Below are positions 1-7,078 of a DNA stretch of 32,883 nt, piece after piece; the first letter of the stretch is position 1, and the number at the start of each line of letters is the position of its first letter. This stretch comes from Streptosporangiales bacterium. Its GTDB lineage: Bacteria > Actinomycetota > Actinomycetes > Streptosporangiales > Streptosporangiaceae. The notes beneath the pieces were generated by a model that saw nothing but the letters and a program-made list of their open reading frames with translations, did no database searches and was not told the DNA's origin. A program made the position numbers and the translations under genes. The DNA is taken from contig WHSL01000042.1 of the NCBI GenBank assembly GCA_009380095.1, forward strand, positions 1-32,883. Reading direction: 5' to 3'.

Positions 1-30
1 CACCTGCGCCGGTAGCACCTGCGCCGGTAG
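1..30. repeat. 15-bp tandem repeat, two exact copies
   Basis: Two exact copies of a 15-bp unit (cacctgcgccggtag) are followed by a degenerate third unit to about 45. On the minus strand they encode the pentapeptide ATGAG inside the low-complexity tail of the truncated protein. The array may extend beyond the window edge. Confidence 0.8.
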
Positions 31-1030
31 CACCCGCCCCGGGGGTGCCAGGGGCGCCGGCGTCGGCGGCGGGCTGGACGGGGAAGCCACCGGTGTTCGG
101 AGGGCCGTGCGCGGCCGCCGGTGCCTGAGGGGGCGCGCCGGCTGAGGTCCCCGGTTGCGGTGCGTCGGAGGTGGCAGCCGCGGGGGACTCCGTTGAAGTC
201 GTCGCCGGGTCGCCGGGTCGGCGTCCGGGGAGGTCGCTGCCCTCTTGGCCGGGCTCGGAAAGGTGCGGCGGCCGAGGGTGATCACGCTCCGCCTCGACGG
301 CAGCGGGGCGGGGGTCGCCGTGCTCCGGGTGAGGGTCGTCGGTGGCGGGGCGGGTTTCGCGGGCGCCCCGGGGACCGCCGCGGCTGGGGGCTGTGGCCCA
401 AGCGGTTTCCGGGGGGCTGGCGGCGTCGGGGGCGCGGTTGGGGTCGGTGGCCCCGGCGATGTCGGCGGCGTCTGCGGTGGCGGTGAGGAGGCGGGCCACG
501 GCGGAGCGTACGTCTTCGGGTGCCGAGTCGGGCATCCAGTCGGCGATGATGCGTGCGGCGCGCATGAGCTCGGCGTCCGGGCGTCGTACCGGAGTGGCGG
601 GCAGGCGGTCGATGACCTCGGCGAAGACGGTGTCGATGACCCGTGCCGGATCGCTGCCGGGACCGAAGGCCCAGTCGGCGATGTCGGACGGCCGCAGCCG
701 CAGCAGTTCCTCCCAGCCCGCCACATGCCCCGTGACCACGTCGCGGACCTCCGCGGGCCACTTGGGCAGCCCCGGGTCGACGGTCACCACGTGCAGCGCG
801 GGCACCAGGTCGGTGAGCGGCAGGTGCTCCCACTCGCGCAGGGCGAGTGTGGCCAGCGCACCGCTGACGCGCTCGGCGCCGACGGTGGCGAGCGCGCGGG
901 CGAGGGGTTCGGACAACCACCAGTTCTCAGGCAGCCGGGCATCGCCGAGGGCTTCGGCGGTGTTGCGGGGATGCGTCCAGCGCAGGGCGGGGACGAGATC
1001 GCTCAGGCTGACGGGGGCGGCGGAGTCCAT
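1..1030 (-). CDS. Unknown protein, C-terminus cut off by window edge
   Basis: An open frame runs from an ATG at 1030 (MDSAAPVSLS) off the left edge without a stop, giving 343 complete codons. A GGAAGGAGG stretch lies about 12 nt upstream of the ATG. The first ~180 residues look like a folded, mainly helical domain with many Trp residues. From about residue 185 onward the chain is rich in Pro, Ala, Thr, Glu and Gly, and ends in the window with repeated Ala-Thr-Gly-Ala-Gly units. I do not recognise the family. The low-complexity part may be a linker to a C-terminal domain beyond the edge. Codon use fits the neighbouring genes, and other frames here give only Arg/Pro/Gly-rich translations typical of shadows. 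Confidence 0.7.
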   Translation of the reverse strand, partial: MDSAAPVSLSDLVPALRWTHPRNTAEALGDARLPENWWLSEPLARALATVGAERVSGALATLALREWEHLPLTDLVPALHVVTVDPGLPKWPAEVRDVVTGHVAGWEELLRLRPSDIADWAFGPGSDPARVIDTVFAEVIDRLPATPVRRPDAELMRAARIIADWMPDSAPEDVRSAVARLLTATADAADIAGATDPNRAPDAASPPETAWATAPSRGGPRGARETRPATDDPHPEHGDPRPAAVEAERDHPRPPHLSEPGQEGSDLPGRRPGDPATTSTESPAAATSDAPQPGTSAGAPPQAPAAAHGPPNTGGFPVQPAADAGAPGTPGAGATGAGATGAG

Positions 1031-1307
1031 CGGTAAGGTCGGCCTCCTTCCGGAGCACCGTGGGGGACTGCTGGCGGCCGGGTATTACGTCGAGACCTCA
1101 GATCACCAGCGCCCCCTGATCGATCCTGCGACCGAATGCGACTGAAGTCGACAACCCGGTCCAATGCGTCGAAGCTTGCTCAGCCCGCATTCCATCATGG
1201 ATTACCGGTGCCGCGCATGGGTCCCCCATACGTAACCCGACGACTTCGGGCGCATCGGTGACCAGGTGTGAGGCGTTCACCTCGGACGGTCACGGCGCTT
1301 CCGGCCG

Positions 1308-2318
1308 TCAGACCCGGCGGTAGAACGGCTCCCGCTCGTCCCGGATCCATTCGTCCACCGTCATCGCCCCGCCGCAGCCGCCACCGCAACAGCCCTCGCC
1401 GCACCCGCCGGACGCGACGTCCGCTTCAGGCCCTTCGCCGCACACGCACGCCCCCGCGCCGCACGCGCATCCACCCTCGGCCGTCGCCCCGGCCGCGGTG
1501 AGCGTCAGGGCGGTGGGCTGGGGCGGGAGGAAGACGACGTCGACGGGGTGCTCGGGGCGTACGTCGATGACCGCGCCCTCCACCGCGTACAGCGCCGCCT
1601 CCTGCTCGGCCGGGTCGTCGGGGTGGTCGAGCCCGACCCCCACGATGAGCCCGGCCTCGCCGTCGACGGTCACCCACGCGTCGGCGGCGCTGTGCGCCTG
1701 GGGCACCCGCGCCAGCTCGGTGCTCAGCGCGGCACGCAGCGCGGCCGGCTCGGGATCCGGTACGGCGACGGTCACGCGCGGCTCGGCCGGCGGCTCCTCG
1801 TCCATACCTACCGCGCCCGCCCCGTCCGTCTCCGTGCCGTCCGGTCCGGAGACCAAGCCGCCCGCGGCATGAGCCCCTTCCGCCTCCTGCGCGCGCTCGG
1901 CGAGCTCCGCGTCCTCGGCGGCCAGCGCCTCCTCGTCGACATCCACGGTACGGATCACCGCGACGCCCTCGGGGTAGACGGGCACGCTTCCCTCACCACC
2001 GGGGTTGAGTGCGAGGCCGAACTCGTCGGGCAACAGCCGCACCAACTCGAAGCCGCGCACCACGGCGCAGCTCAGGTTGGGCGCACTGTGCTCCAGCTGA
2101 CCCATGGAGGTGTAGGCGGGCACGAACGTCGTCGCGTCGTACTCGAGCGTGGGGAGGCTGATGCCGTCATCCTCGGCGCCGTCCGGGAGCGGGATCCACA
2201 GCCGCGCCTCGGCGAGCGCGGCCAGTAGCGCGTCGGTCGCGGAGTGGTCCGCGATCGCGGACTGCAGGGCTCGCTCGGCCGGATTGGCGGGGAAGACGGG
2301 CGCCGAAGGAGAGGTCAT
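1308..2318 (-). CDS. SseB-family protein with cysteine-rich tail
   Basis: A 336-aa protein starting MTSPSAPVF. The first ~130 residues match the SseB N-terminal domain: a helical start, then the pattern WIPLPDG and the stretch VPAYTSMGQLEHSAPN, with a later hydrophobic GLALNPGG turn that is characteristic of the family. The acidic linker at about 150-190 leads to a second SseB-like C-terminal domain (about 195-275). SseB proteins were named for altered serine sensitivity in E. coli; their biochemical role is not known. Residues 284-315 carry eight cysteines in CxC, CxC and CC groups embedded in glycine, which is unusual for the family and suggests metal binding or disulfides (inference). The longer open frame upstream is rejected because its translation is shadow-like before this Met. 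Confidence 0.85.
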   Translation of the reverse strand: MTSPSAPVFPANPAERALQSAIADHSATDALLAALAEARLWIPLPDGAEDDGISLPTLEYDATTFVPAYTSMGQLEHSAPNLSCAVVRGFELVRLLPDEFGLALNPGGEGSVPVYPEGVAVIRTVDVDEEALAAEDAELAERAQEAEGAHAAGGLVSGPDGTETDGAGAVGMDEEPPAEPRVTVAVPDPEPAALRAALSTELARVPQAHSAADAWVTVDGEAGLIVGVGLDHPDDPAEQEAALYAVEGAVIDVRPEHPVDVVFLPPQPTALTLTAAGATAEGGCACGAGACVCGEGPEADVASGGCGEGCCGGGCGGAMTVDEWIRDEREPFYRRV

Positions 2319-2419
2319 GCACCAAGTCTGCCGCCTCCCGACCCCTCCTTCGAACACCGTCACGTGCGCGCCCTCGTACATCGGCGGCCTCGGTGAGGAG
2401 GCGCCGCGAGGGCCCCGGC

Positions 2420-3169
2420 CTAGGGGCGGGTCTCCTCGGCGAGGAGGGCCGCGAGGTCGCCGGGGCGGGAGAACATGGGCCAGTGCCCGGTGGGCAGCTC
2501 GGCGAACCGCCACTCCGGTGAGTCGAGCGCGGCGAACATCGGGTGTCCGGTCTCGATCATCTCTTTGACCTGGGCGAGCGGGAACGAACTGCTGATCAGC
2601 GTCTTGGGCAGGCTCTCCCAGTCGGCACCGAGCCGCGGCGCCTGGCGCACCGTGCCCACGGGCTGCGGCGCCGCGAGCCGGGCGAACCGCTCCCGGCCCG
2701 CCTCGTCGATCCCGTCCAGGCTGCTCCCCATGGCCTCGAGCTCGTCCCACGGCGGCAGTGGCAGGCCGGTTCCTCCGCCGGGCCCGGCGATGAGCAACTC
2801 CACGGACTCCCGCTCGGCGTCGTCGAACATGTCCAGCCAGGCCACCCCGTCGGCGGGCGGTCCGCTGTCCACGTACACGACGCGTGCGACGCGGTCGGGA
2901 AGCCGGTCGGCGGCCACGGTGACCGGCGCACCGCCCCCGCTGTGCCCCACGAGGATCACCTCGTCCAGGTCCTCGCCGCGGATCACCCCGAGGATGTCCG
3001 CGACGTGGGTCTCCAGGTCGATGCCCGGCCCCGCGAGGTGGGCGCGCTCACCGAGCCCGGTGAGCGTCACCGGGTACACGTCGTGCCCGAGGCCGCGCAG
3101 CTCGCGGGTGACGTCGCGCCAGGCCCAGCCGCCCAGCCAGAACCCCGGTACGAGAACAAAGGTGGACAC
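2420..3169 (-). CDS. Alpha/beta hydrolase
   Basis: A 249-aa protein of the alpha/beta-hydrolase fold. It starts at a GTG (VSTFVLVPGF) with an AAAGGA Shine-Dalgarno about 9 nt upstream. The first strand VLVPGFWLGGWAW carries the oxyanion turn. The nucleophile elbow is GHSGGG with Ser77. The C-terminal catalytic His is probably His229 in TGHWPMFS. It resembles salicylate esterase/EstC-type small hydrolases that are common in actinomycetes, but the substrate cannot be told. The gene stands alone on the minus strand, about 100 nt upstream of the SseB-family gene and 131 nt downstream of the unknown 290-aa gene. The apparent longer open frame upstream is not coding. Confidence 0.88.
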   Translation of the reverse strand: MSTFVLVPGFWLGGWAWRDVTRELRGLGHDVYPVTLTGLGERAHLAGPGIDLETHVADILGVIRGEDLDEVILVGHSGGGAPVTVAADRLPDRVARVVYVDSGPPADGVAWLDMFDDAERESVELLIAGPGGGTGLPLPPWDELEAMGSSLDGIDEAGRERFARLAAPQPVGTVRQAPRLGADWESLPKTLISSSFPLAQVKEMIETGHPMFAALDSPEWRFAELPTGHWPMFSRPGDLAALLAEETRP

Positions 3170-3300
3170 CCTGTGGTCCTTTCGTGAGTGGAGACGGGGC
3201 ACGGAACCGCGCCGCCTCGATGGGTACGAATCTAGAGGCCGATGCGGACAGCTCGCGTCCGCGATGGTCTCCGGCCTGTGTGAACTCGGTCTCGCTACGG

Positions 3301-4173
3301 TCACAGCTCCAGGCCGAGCTTCTTGTAGACGGAGAGCGGGATGGATCGGTGGACCGCCAGCGAGACCCCGCCGAGCCGGTACAGCCGGCCGTACGCGCCC
3401 AGTACCAGCGCGGCGCGTGGCCCGGTGAGCGTGCGCCGGTCCGGCATCGCGACCGTGGCCTGTTCGAAGAAGGTCTCGGCGAGGAGCAGCTCCCAGAGCT
3501 TGGTGATCCACGCGTCGTCGATGTCGAAGCCGGCCACCCGCATGGATTCGCCGACCTCGCCGTCCGGCAGGTGCACGAGCCGGGCGCGGTACTCGCCCTT
3601 GTGCGGCACGACCCCGATCGTGAAGGCGGGCCCCTTGCGCCCGGGCGCGCTCCGCGCCCAGCGGTAGCGCATCGCCACCTGGTCGGGCGGGGCGTCCCGC
3701 CAGACGGGCTGGGCGAACTCCCGCTTGGTCTCCTCGATCCGGTGCCACACCTTGGCGGGCACGGCGGCCCGTACGGCGAGCACGGCCTCGTACGCCTTGC
3801 GGCCGGGGGTGGCGCGGCCCTCCATCGTGTACTCCCGGCCGCCGATCGTCACCAGCACCTGACCGTGCGGGTACCCCTCGGTCTGGAGCGTCTCGTGCGG
3901 GACGGCCCGCAGCGGCGGGGCGGGCTGCGTGCTCATCACGCCGAGGCGGGAGAGCCGGTCCAGGCAGCGCGCGCGGGCGAGCTGCCCGACCCGGAAGCCG
4001 AAGGGCCAGCGGGGGTCGCCCGCGTATCCCGGGCGATAGACCACGCGCCCTTCACGGTCGGGTTCGATCGTGATGTCGTAGCGGTCGTAGGGCTCCACCA
4101 TCCTGCCGGTGTCGAGGCCGGCCTGAATGCGAATCTGGCCGGTTTCCGGCGCGGTTTGTTTTTGCACGCGCAC
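3301..4173 (-). CDS. Conserved-looking protein of unknown function
   Basis: The protein is about 290 aa if it starts at the GTG at 4173. A GTG at 4167 (288 aa) or an ATG at 4101 (266 aa, MVEPYDRYD) are alternatives, and none has a good ribosome binding site. I do not recognise the family. The chain has balanced composition with several Trp/Tyr/Arg-rich motifs (RYRWARSAPGRKGP, DDAWITKLWELLL) and no obvious membrane segment or signal peptide, suggesting a soluble globular protein. The region upstream of 4173 is AT-richer than the genes around it and is taken as intergenic. It holds a long palindrome, listed separately. Confidence 0.65.
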   Translation of the reverse strand: MRVQKQTAPETGQIRIQAGLDTGRMVEPYDRYDITIEPDREGRVVYRPGYAGDPRWPFGFRVGQLARARCLDRLSRLGVMSTQPAPPLRAVPHETLQTEGYPHGQVLVTIGGREYTMEGRATPGRKAYEAVLAVRAAVPAKVWHRIEETKREFAQPVWRDAPPDQVAMRYRWARSAPGRKGPAFTIGVVPHKGEYRARLVHLPDGEVGESMRVAGFDIDDAWITKLWELLLAETFFEQATVAMPDRRTLTGPRAALVLGAYGRLYRLGGVSLAVHRSIPLSVYKKLGLEL

Positions 4174-4217
4174 AGACAACCAGCATTGATGGCGAATCGA
4201 CGGAGAATTGAAAAGTG

Positions 4218-4264
4218 AAGCTGGAATCCAAACTCGCGATATCGCGAATCTGGAATTCCAGCTT
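4218..4264. promoter_or_regulatory. 47-nt imperfect palindrome, terminator or operator
   Basis: Two ~23-nt arms, starting aagctggaat and ending attccagctt, pair with a few mismatches around a perfect 14-bp centre, tcgcgatatcgcga (4234-4247). It lies downstream of the EAL/CBS gene stop (4391) and just upstream of the unknown gene start. On the minus strand it is followed by CACTTTTC, so it could end the upstream transcript. Its symmetrical centre would also suit a dimeric regulator. Confidence 0.55.
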
Positions 4265-4390
4265 GGGGGTTTGGCGGGGAAATTGTTTCCGAATTGGCGT
4301 GATGGGTCCTTTTCGTCCCGCCGGCCGTCAAAGGAACGACGTCCGGACATCCGGTCATCCGACGGCGGGACGCCCGGCTTTCGAAGCCCC

Positions 4391-5593
4391 TCAGGCGTCG
4401 CCGAGCCGGCGGATCAGATCGCCCACCCGGACCACGCCGAGGCACCGGCCGACCTCATCGGTGACCACCAGGTCGTCGTAGACCCGTTCGGTGTCCCGGC
4501 CGGCCGCCTGCAGGGCCGCCACGGCGGGGACCGTACGGGGCACCAGCCGTGGCGGGGCGGCGAGCCGGGCCGCGGGGCGCCGGGCGTGCAGCGCGTGCCC
4601 GTACGGGCCGCTGACCGCGAGCAGGAAGCGGTTGCGGTCCAGCGCGGCGGCCGGGCGCTGCCACGCGTCGAGCAGGATCACGCTGGTGGCGTCCTGCCGT
4701 GCGCTGAACAGGTCGAGCACCTGTTCGGCGGTGGCGGACTCGGGGAGTGTGACGGCCGGGACCAGGCATTCGCCCACCCGGGGGCCGATCCAGCGCTGGG
4801 TCTGGTCGCGTTCCGGCGGGGCGGTGGCGGGGAGGTTGACGCCCTGGGCCGGGCGCCATTCCAGGGGGGCGAACCAGGGGCCTTGCGCGAGTCGTACGCC
4901 CGCCCGGGCCAGCGCGTGGAGCTGTGCCTCGTCGGTGACCTGCGTGGCCAGTAAGCGGCCGCCGATGCGTTCGCACAGGTCGGCGAGGGTGGTGAGGACG
5001 GCGCCGGCGGCGTCCTGCGCGCCGGCGCGGGTGGTGAGCTCCGGCTCCAGCCTGATCAGGTACGGCTCGATCTCCGCCACCAGGTCGATCGGGACGCTCG
5101 CGGTGCCGAGTGCCACGAAGTAGCCGTACGACCGCAGGCGTGCCACCGCGGTCAGCAGCGCGCGGCGGTCCGCGGCGCCGACCCGGCCGCCGACGCAGAG
5201 GATCACCTCGCGAGGGCGGCGGCCCATCCGCCGTAGCGCCTCGTGCACCAGGTCGAGCTGGGCGGGGGCGTGCGCGACGGTCAGCGCGTCGAGGCCGAGG
5301 AGCAGGGCCTCGTGCCGGGCGGCCTGCTCGGCGGCCTGGGCGGCGAGGGCGGCGTCACGGCCCTGCGGGGGAGCGGCCTCGATGCCCGCCTCCACGAGTA
5401 CGGCCGCCCCCGCGTGCAGGTCGACCACCGGCCGGAACACGGTGCGCTCGGCCCCGTGGGCGCCGGCGGGCGCGGGCGTGGACGGGGGCGCGTGAATCGC
5501 GCCCTGCGGGGGTGCCGCGGGCGGGTGTACGTGACCCGGGTCCGCCGAGGGCGCCGGCGGCGGGTACTCGGATGAGGGGATCGAGGGGCGCAC
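4391..5593 (-). CDS. Degenerate EAL domain plus CBS-domain protein
   Basis: A 400-aa protein from a GTG start. Residues 1-50 are a Pro/Ala/His-rich leader. Residues ~52-265 align by eye with the c-di-GMP phosphodiesterase EAL fold: FRPVVDL stands for the usual QPIVDL, VEAGIE sits where EAL is expected, and ATQVTDEAQLHALARAGVRLAQGPWF matches the AEGVET...QGYLF segment. The EAL triplet is EAG, and the KxD and AEGVE catalytic motifs are altered, so it is probably catalytically dead and may bind nucleotide or protein instead. Residues ~275-400 look like a CBS pair (VTLPESATAEQVLDLF and DLVVTDEVGRCLGVVRVGDL), usually adenine-nucleotide sensing. No GGDEF domain follows, unlike the common EAL-CBS-GGDEF arrangement. 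Confidence 0.8.
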   Translation of the reverse strand: MRPSIPSSEYPPPAPSADPGHVHPPAAPPQGAIHAPPSTPAPAGAHGAERTVFRPVVDLHAGAAVLVEAGIEAAPPQGRDAALAAQAAEQAARHEALLLGLDALTVAHAPAQLDLVHEALRRMGRRPREVILCVGGRVGAADRRALLTAVARLRSYGYFVALGTASVPIDLVAEIEPYLIRLEPELTTRAGAQDAAGAVLTTLADLCERIGGRLLATQVTDEAQLHALARAGVRLAQGPWFAPLEWRPAQGVNLPATAPPERDQTQRWIGPRVGECLVPAVTLPESATAEQVLDLFSARQDATSVILLDAWQRPAAALDRNRFLLAVSGPYGHALHARRPAARLAAPPRLVPRTVPAVAALQAAGRDTERVYDDLVVTDEVGRCLGVVRVGDLIRRLGDA

Positions 5594-5879
5594 GCCGGCG
5601 AGTCTGCCGGAGAATCGTCCCCGATGCGTCTGAACTGGGGCGACTTGTCGTGATGTTCATGGAATGTTCGCCCCTGCGTACGCCACCCTCGCGCCCCGCG
5701 GCCTCTCCGCCACGCCATGTGATCACGCCTCACGAAGCGAACGCGGGCCACGCGCCACCCGCGTCTGGGCCCGGGGTCGCGGGAGCGCGTGAAAGACATT
5801 AGGAGGCGATGCGGATCGGGCGCGGTGTCCGGGTGGGTCGGGCAGGATGAGCGGGGTTCGTGTCGGAGGAGGGCGGCTG

Positions 5880-6509
5880 ATGGAACGTGACCTGGAGGTG
5901 CCGCCCGAGCGGATCGGACGGTGGCTTTCCGGTTTCGCGGAGCGGCACGGTGGTCCGCCGGAGGCCGTCCCCGCCCCCGGCGGGGTCCGGTTCACCGCGC
6001 CGGACGGCGCCGTCGCCGACTGCCGGCTGCCGTTCCCGCCGGAGGAGGCGCCCGCCGACGCGGCCGGGCTGGAGGCGGCCGCGCGTACCGAACAGTGGGT
6101 GGGGGTGGTGCTCGCGCGGCTCGGCGGGCACGCCGTCGGCGTCTTCCACGGCGACCGGCTCGTCGCCTCCAAGGTCGGTTCGCGGCACGTTCAGGGCCGT
6201 ACCGCGGCGGGCGGCTGGTCCCAGCAGCGGTTCGCCCGGCGCCGGCAGAACCAGGCACGGGAGGCGCAGGCCTCGGCCGCCGGGACCGCCGCGCGGGTGC
6301 TGTCGCCGTACCGGGAGCGGCTGCGGGCGGTCGTGCTGGGCGGTGACCGCCGGTCGCTGGCCACGGTCTCGGCCGACCCGCGACTCCGCTGGATGGAGCC
6401 GATGCTCGCGGAGCGGGTGCTGAACGTCCCCGACCCGCGGCACGCCGTCCTCGCCGCCACCCCCGCCGACTTCCGCGCCGTCCGCATCCACCTGACCGAA
6501 CCCGAATAG
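5880..6509 (+). CDS. acVLRF1-family peptidyl-tRNA hydrolase (Vms1-like release factor)
   Basis: A 209-aa protein starting MERDLEVPPER, with GGAGGAGGG about 5 nt upstream; this start is preferred over the ATG at 5847. The central segment has the hallmark of the actinobacterial Vms1/ANKZF1-like release-factor fold: a GSRHVQGRTAAGGWSQQRF stretch at about 106-124 followed by a basic ARRRQNQ. Family members release nascent chains from peptidyl-tRNA on obstructed large ribosomal subunits, in ribosome quality control. The conserved Gln in the GGWSQQ loop takes the place of the GGQ glutamine of release factors. The gene is monocistronic, with a 5' gap of 286 nt. Confidence 0.88.
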   Translation: MERDLEVPPERIGRWLSGFAERHGGPPEAVPAPGGVRFTAPDGAVADCRLPFPPEEAPADAAGLEAAARTEQWVGVVLARLGGHAVGVFHGDRLVASKVGSRHVQGRTAAGGWSQQRFARRRQNQAREAQASAAGTAARVLSPYRERLRAVVLGGDRRSLATVSADPRLRWMEPMLAERVLNVPDPRHAVLAATPADFRAVRIHLTEPE

Positions 6510-6613
6510 CCCACGCCGAACGACCGGACCCGGAATGGCGCGCGCCCGGTGGCCCCAAGGCGGGCTCTCCGACTCCGAATTGCCGTGGCCGATGGTGAAG
6601 GTCTGCCGATCGG

Positions 6614-6653
6614 AATGCGAATGGCGGAGAGGTGCTTCTCCGCAATGCGAATG
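6614..6653 (+). promoter_or_regulatory. Hairpin flanked by direct repeats
   Basis: A perfect 7-bp stem (gcggaga/tctccgc, loop ggtgct, 6624-6643) is bracketed on both sides by the identical decamer aatgcgaatg (6614-6623 and 6644-6653). It lies 30 nt before the small gene that starts at 6683. It could be a regulator-binding site or a 5' leader structure. Confidence 0.5.
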
Positions 6654-6682
6654 AGCGCGGACGGGCGGGGCAGGGGTCGGGG

Positions 6683-7006
6683 ATGACCGAACCTGAACCC
6701 GTCGTACGGGCGATCTGTCTCGGTGGTCCCGCCGACAGCGAGGTCCACGACGTGAGCCGTGCGGAAATGCAGGCCGGCATCATGATCGAGAAGGAGATGC
6801 CCTGGCCGGAGCAGGGGGAGCCGTCCGGCCAGGCCGTGAAGCGAGTCCGCGAGCTCTACCGTGCGCACGCCGTCGACCTGCCCGGCTACCGGCTGCACGT
6901 ACTCGTGCCCGAGGAGAGCGGCGACCCCGGCGCGACGATGGCCCGCCGCGTCATCCACCCGGACCTGCTCGACCTCCTGGTCCCCGTCCGCCCCGGCCCA
7001 GGCTGA
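6683..7006 (+). CDS. Small protein of unknown function
   Basis: A 107-aa protein starting MTEPEPVVRAICLGG, with a GGGGTCGGGG stretch just ahead of the ATG. The open frame begins earlier (6632), but that leader is hairpin sequence and not convincing as protein. It has no membrane segment and no cysteine cluster. Short beta-strand-like segments (VVRAICLGG, YRLHVLVPEE) alternate with helices (EMQAGIMIEKEMPWPEQ, GQAVKRVRELYRAH). I do not recognise it. It converges with accD across a hairpin terminator. Confidence 0.65.
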   Translation: MTEPEPVVRAICLGGPADSEVHDVSRAEMQAGIMIEKEMPWPEQGEPSGQAVKRVRELYRAHAVDLPGYRLHVLVPEESGDPGATMARRVIHPDLLDLLVPVRPGPG

Positions 7007-7022
7007 GCCGCCCCGGACGTGG

Positions 7023-7053
7023 CAGGAGCCCCCCGGAAATCGGAGGGCTCCTG
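7023..7053. terminator. Stem-loop between convergent genes
   Basis: A 12-bp stem with one mismatch (arms 7023-7034 and 7042-7053) and the loop ggaaatc sits between the small plus-strand gene and the accD stop at 7079. It has no long T-tract, as is common for actinobacterial terminators, and could serve both strands. Confidence 0.65.
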
Positions 7054-7078
7054 ACAAAGGACGGCGAATGGAACGGGT

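Noticed and set aside
282-920. 212-codon minus-strand open frame
   Set aside because: Extremely Arg/Pro-rich; the adjacent frame starting at 1030 has natural composition and is taken as the gene.
1098-1280. 60-codon minus-strand open frame between the first two genes
   Set aside because: No ribosome binding site, no family resemblance, and it lies in the probable promoter region.
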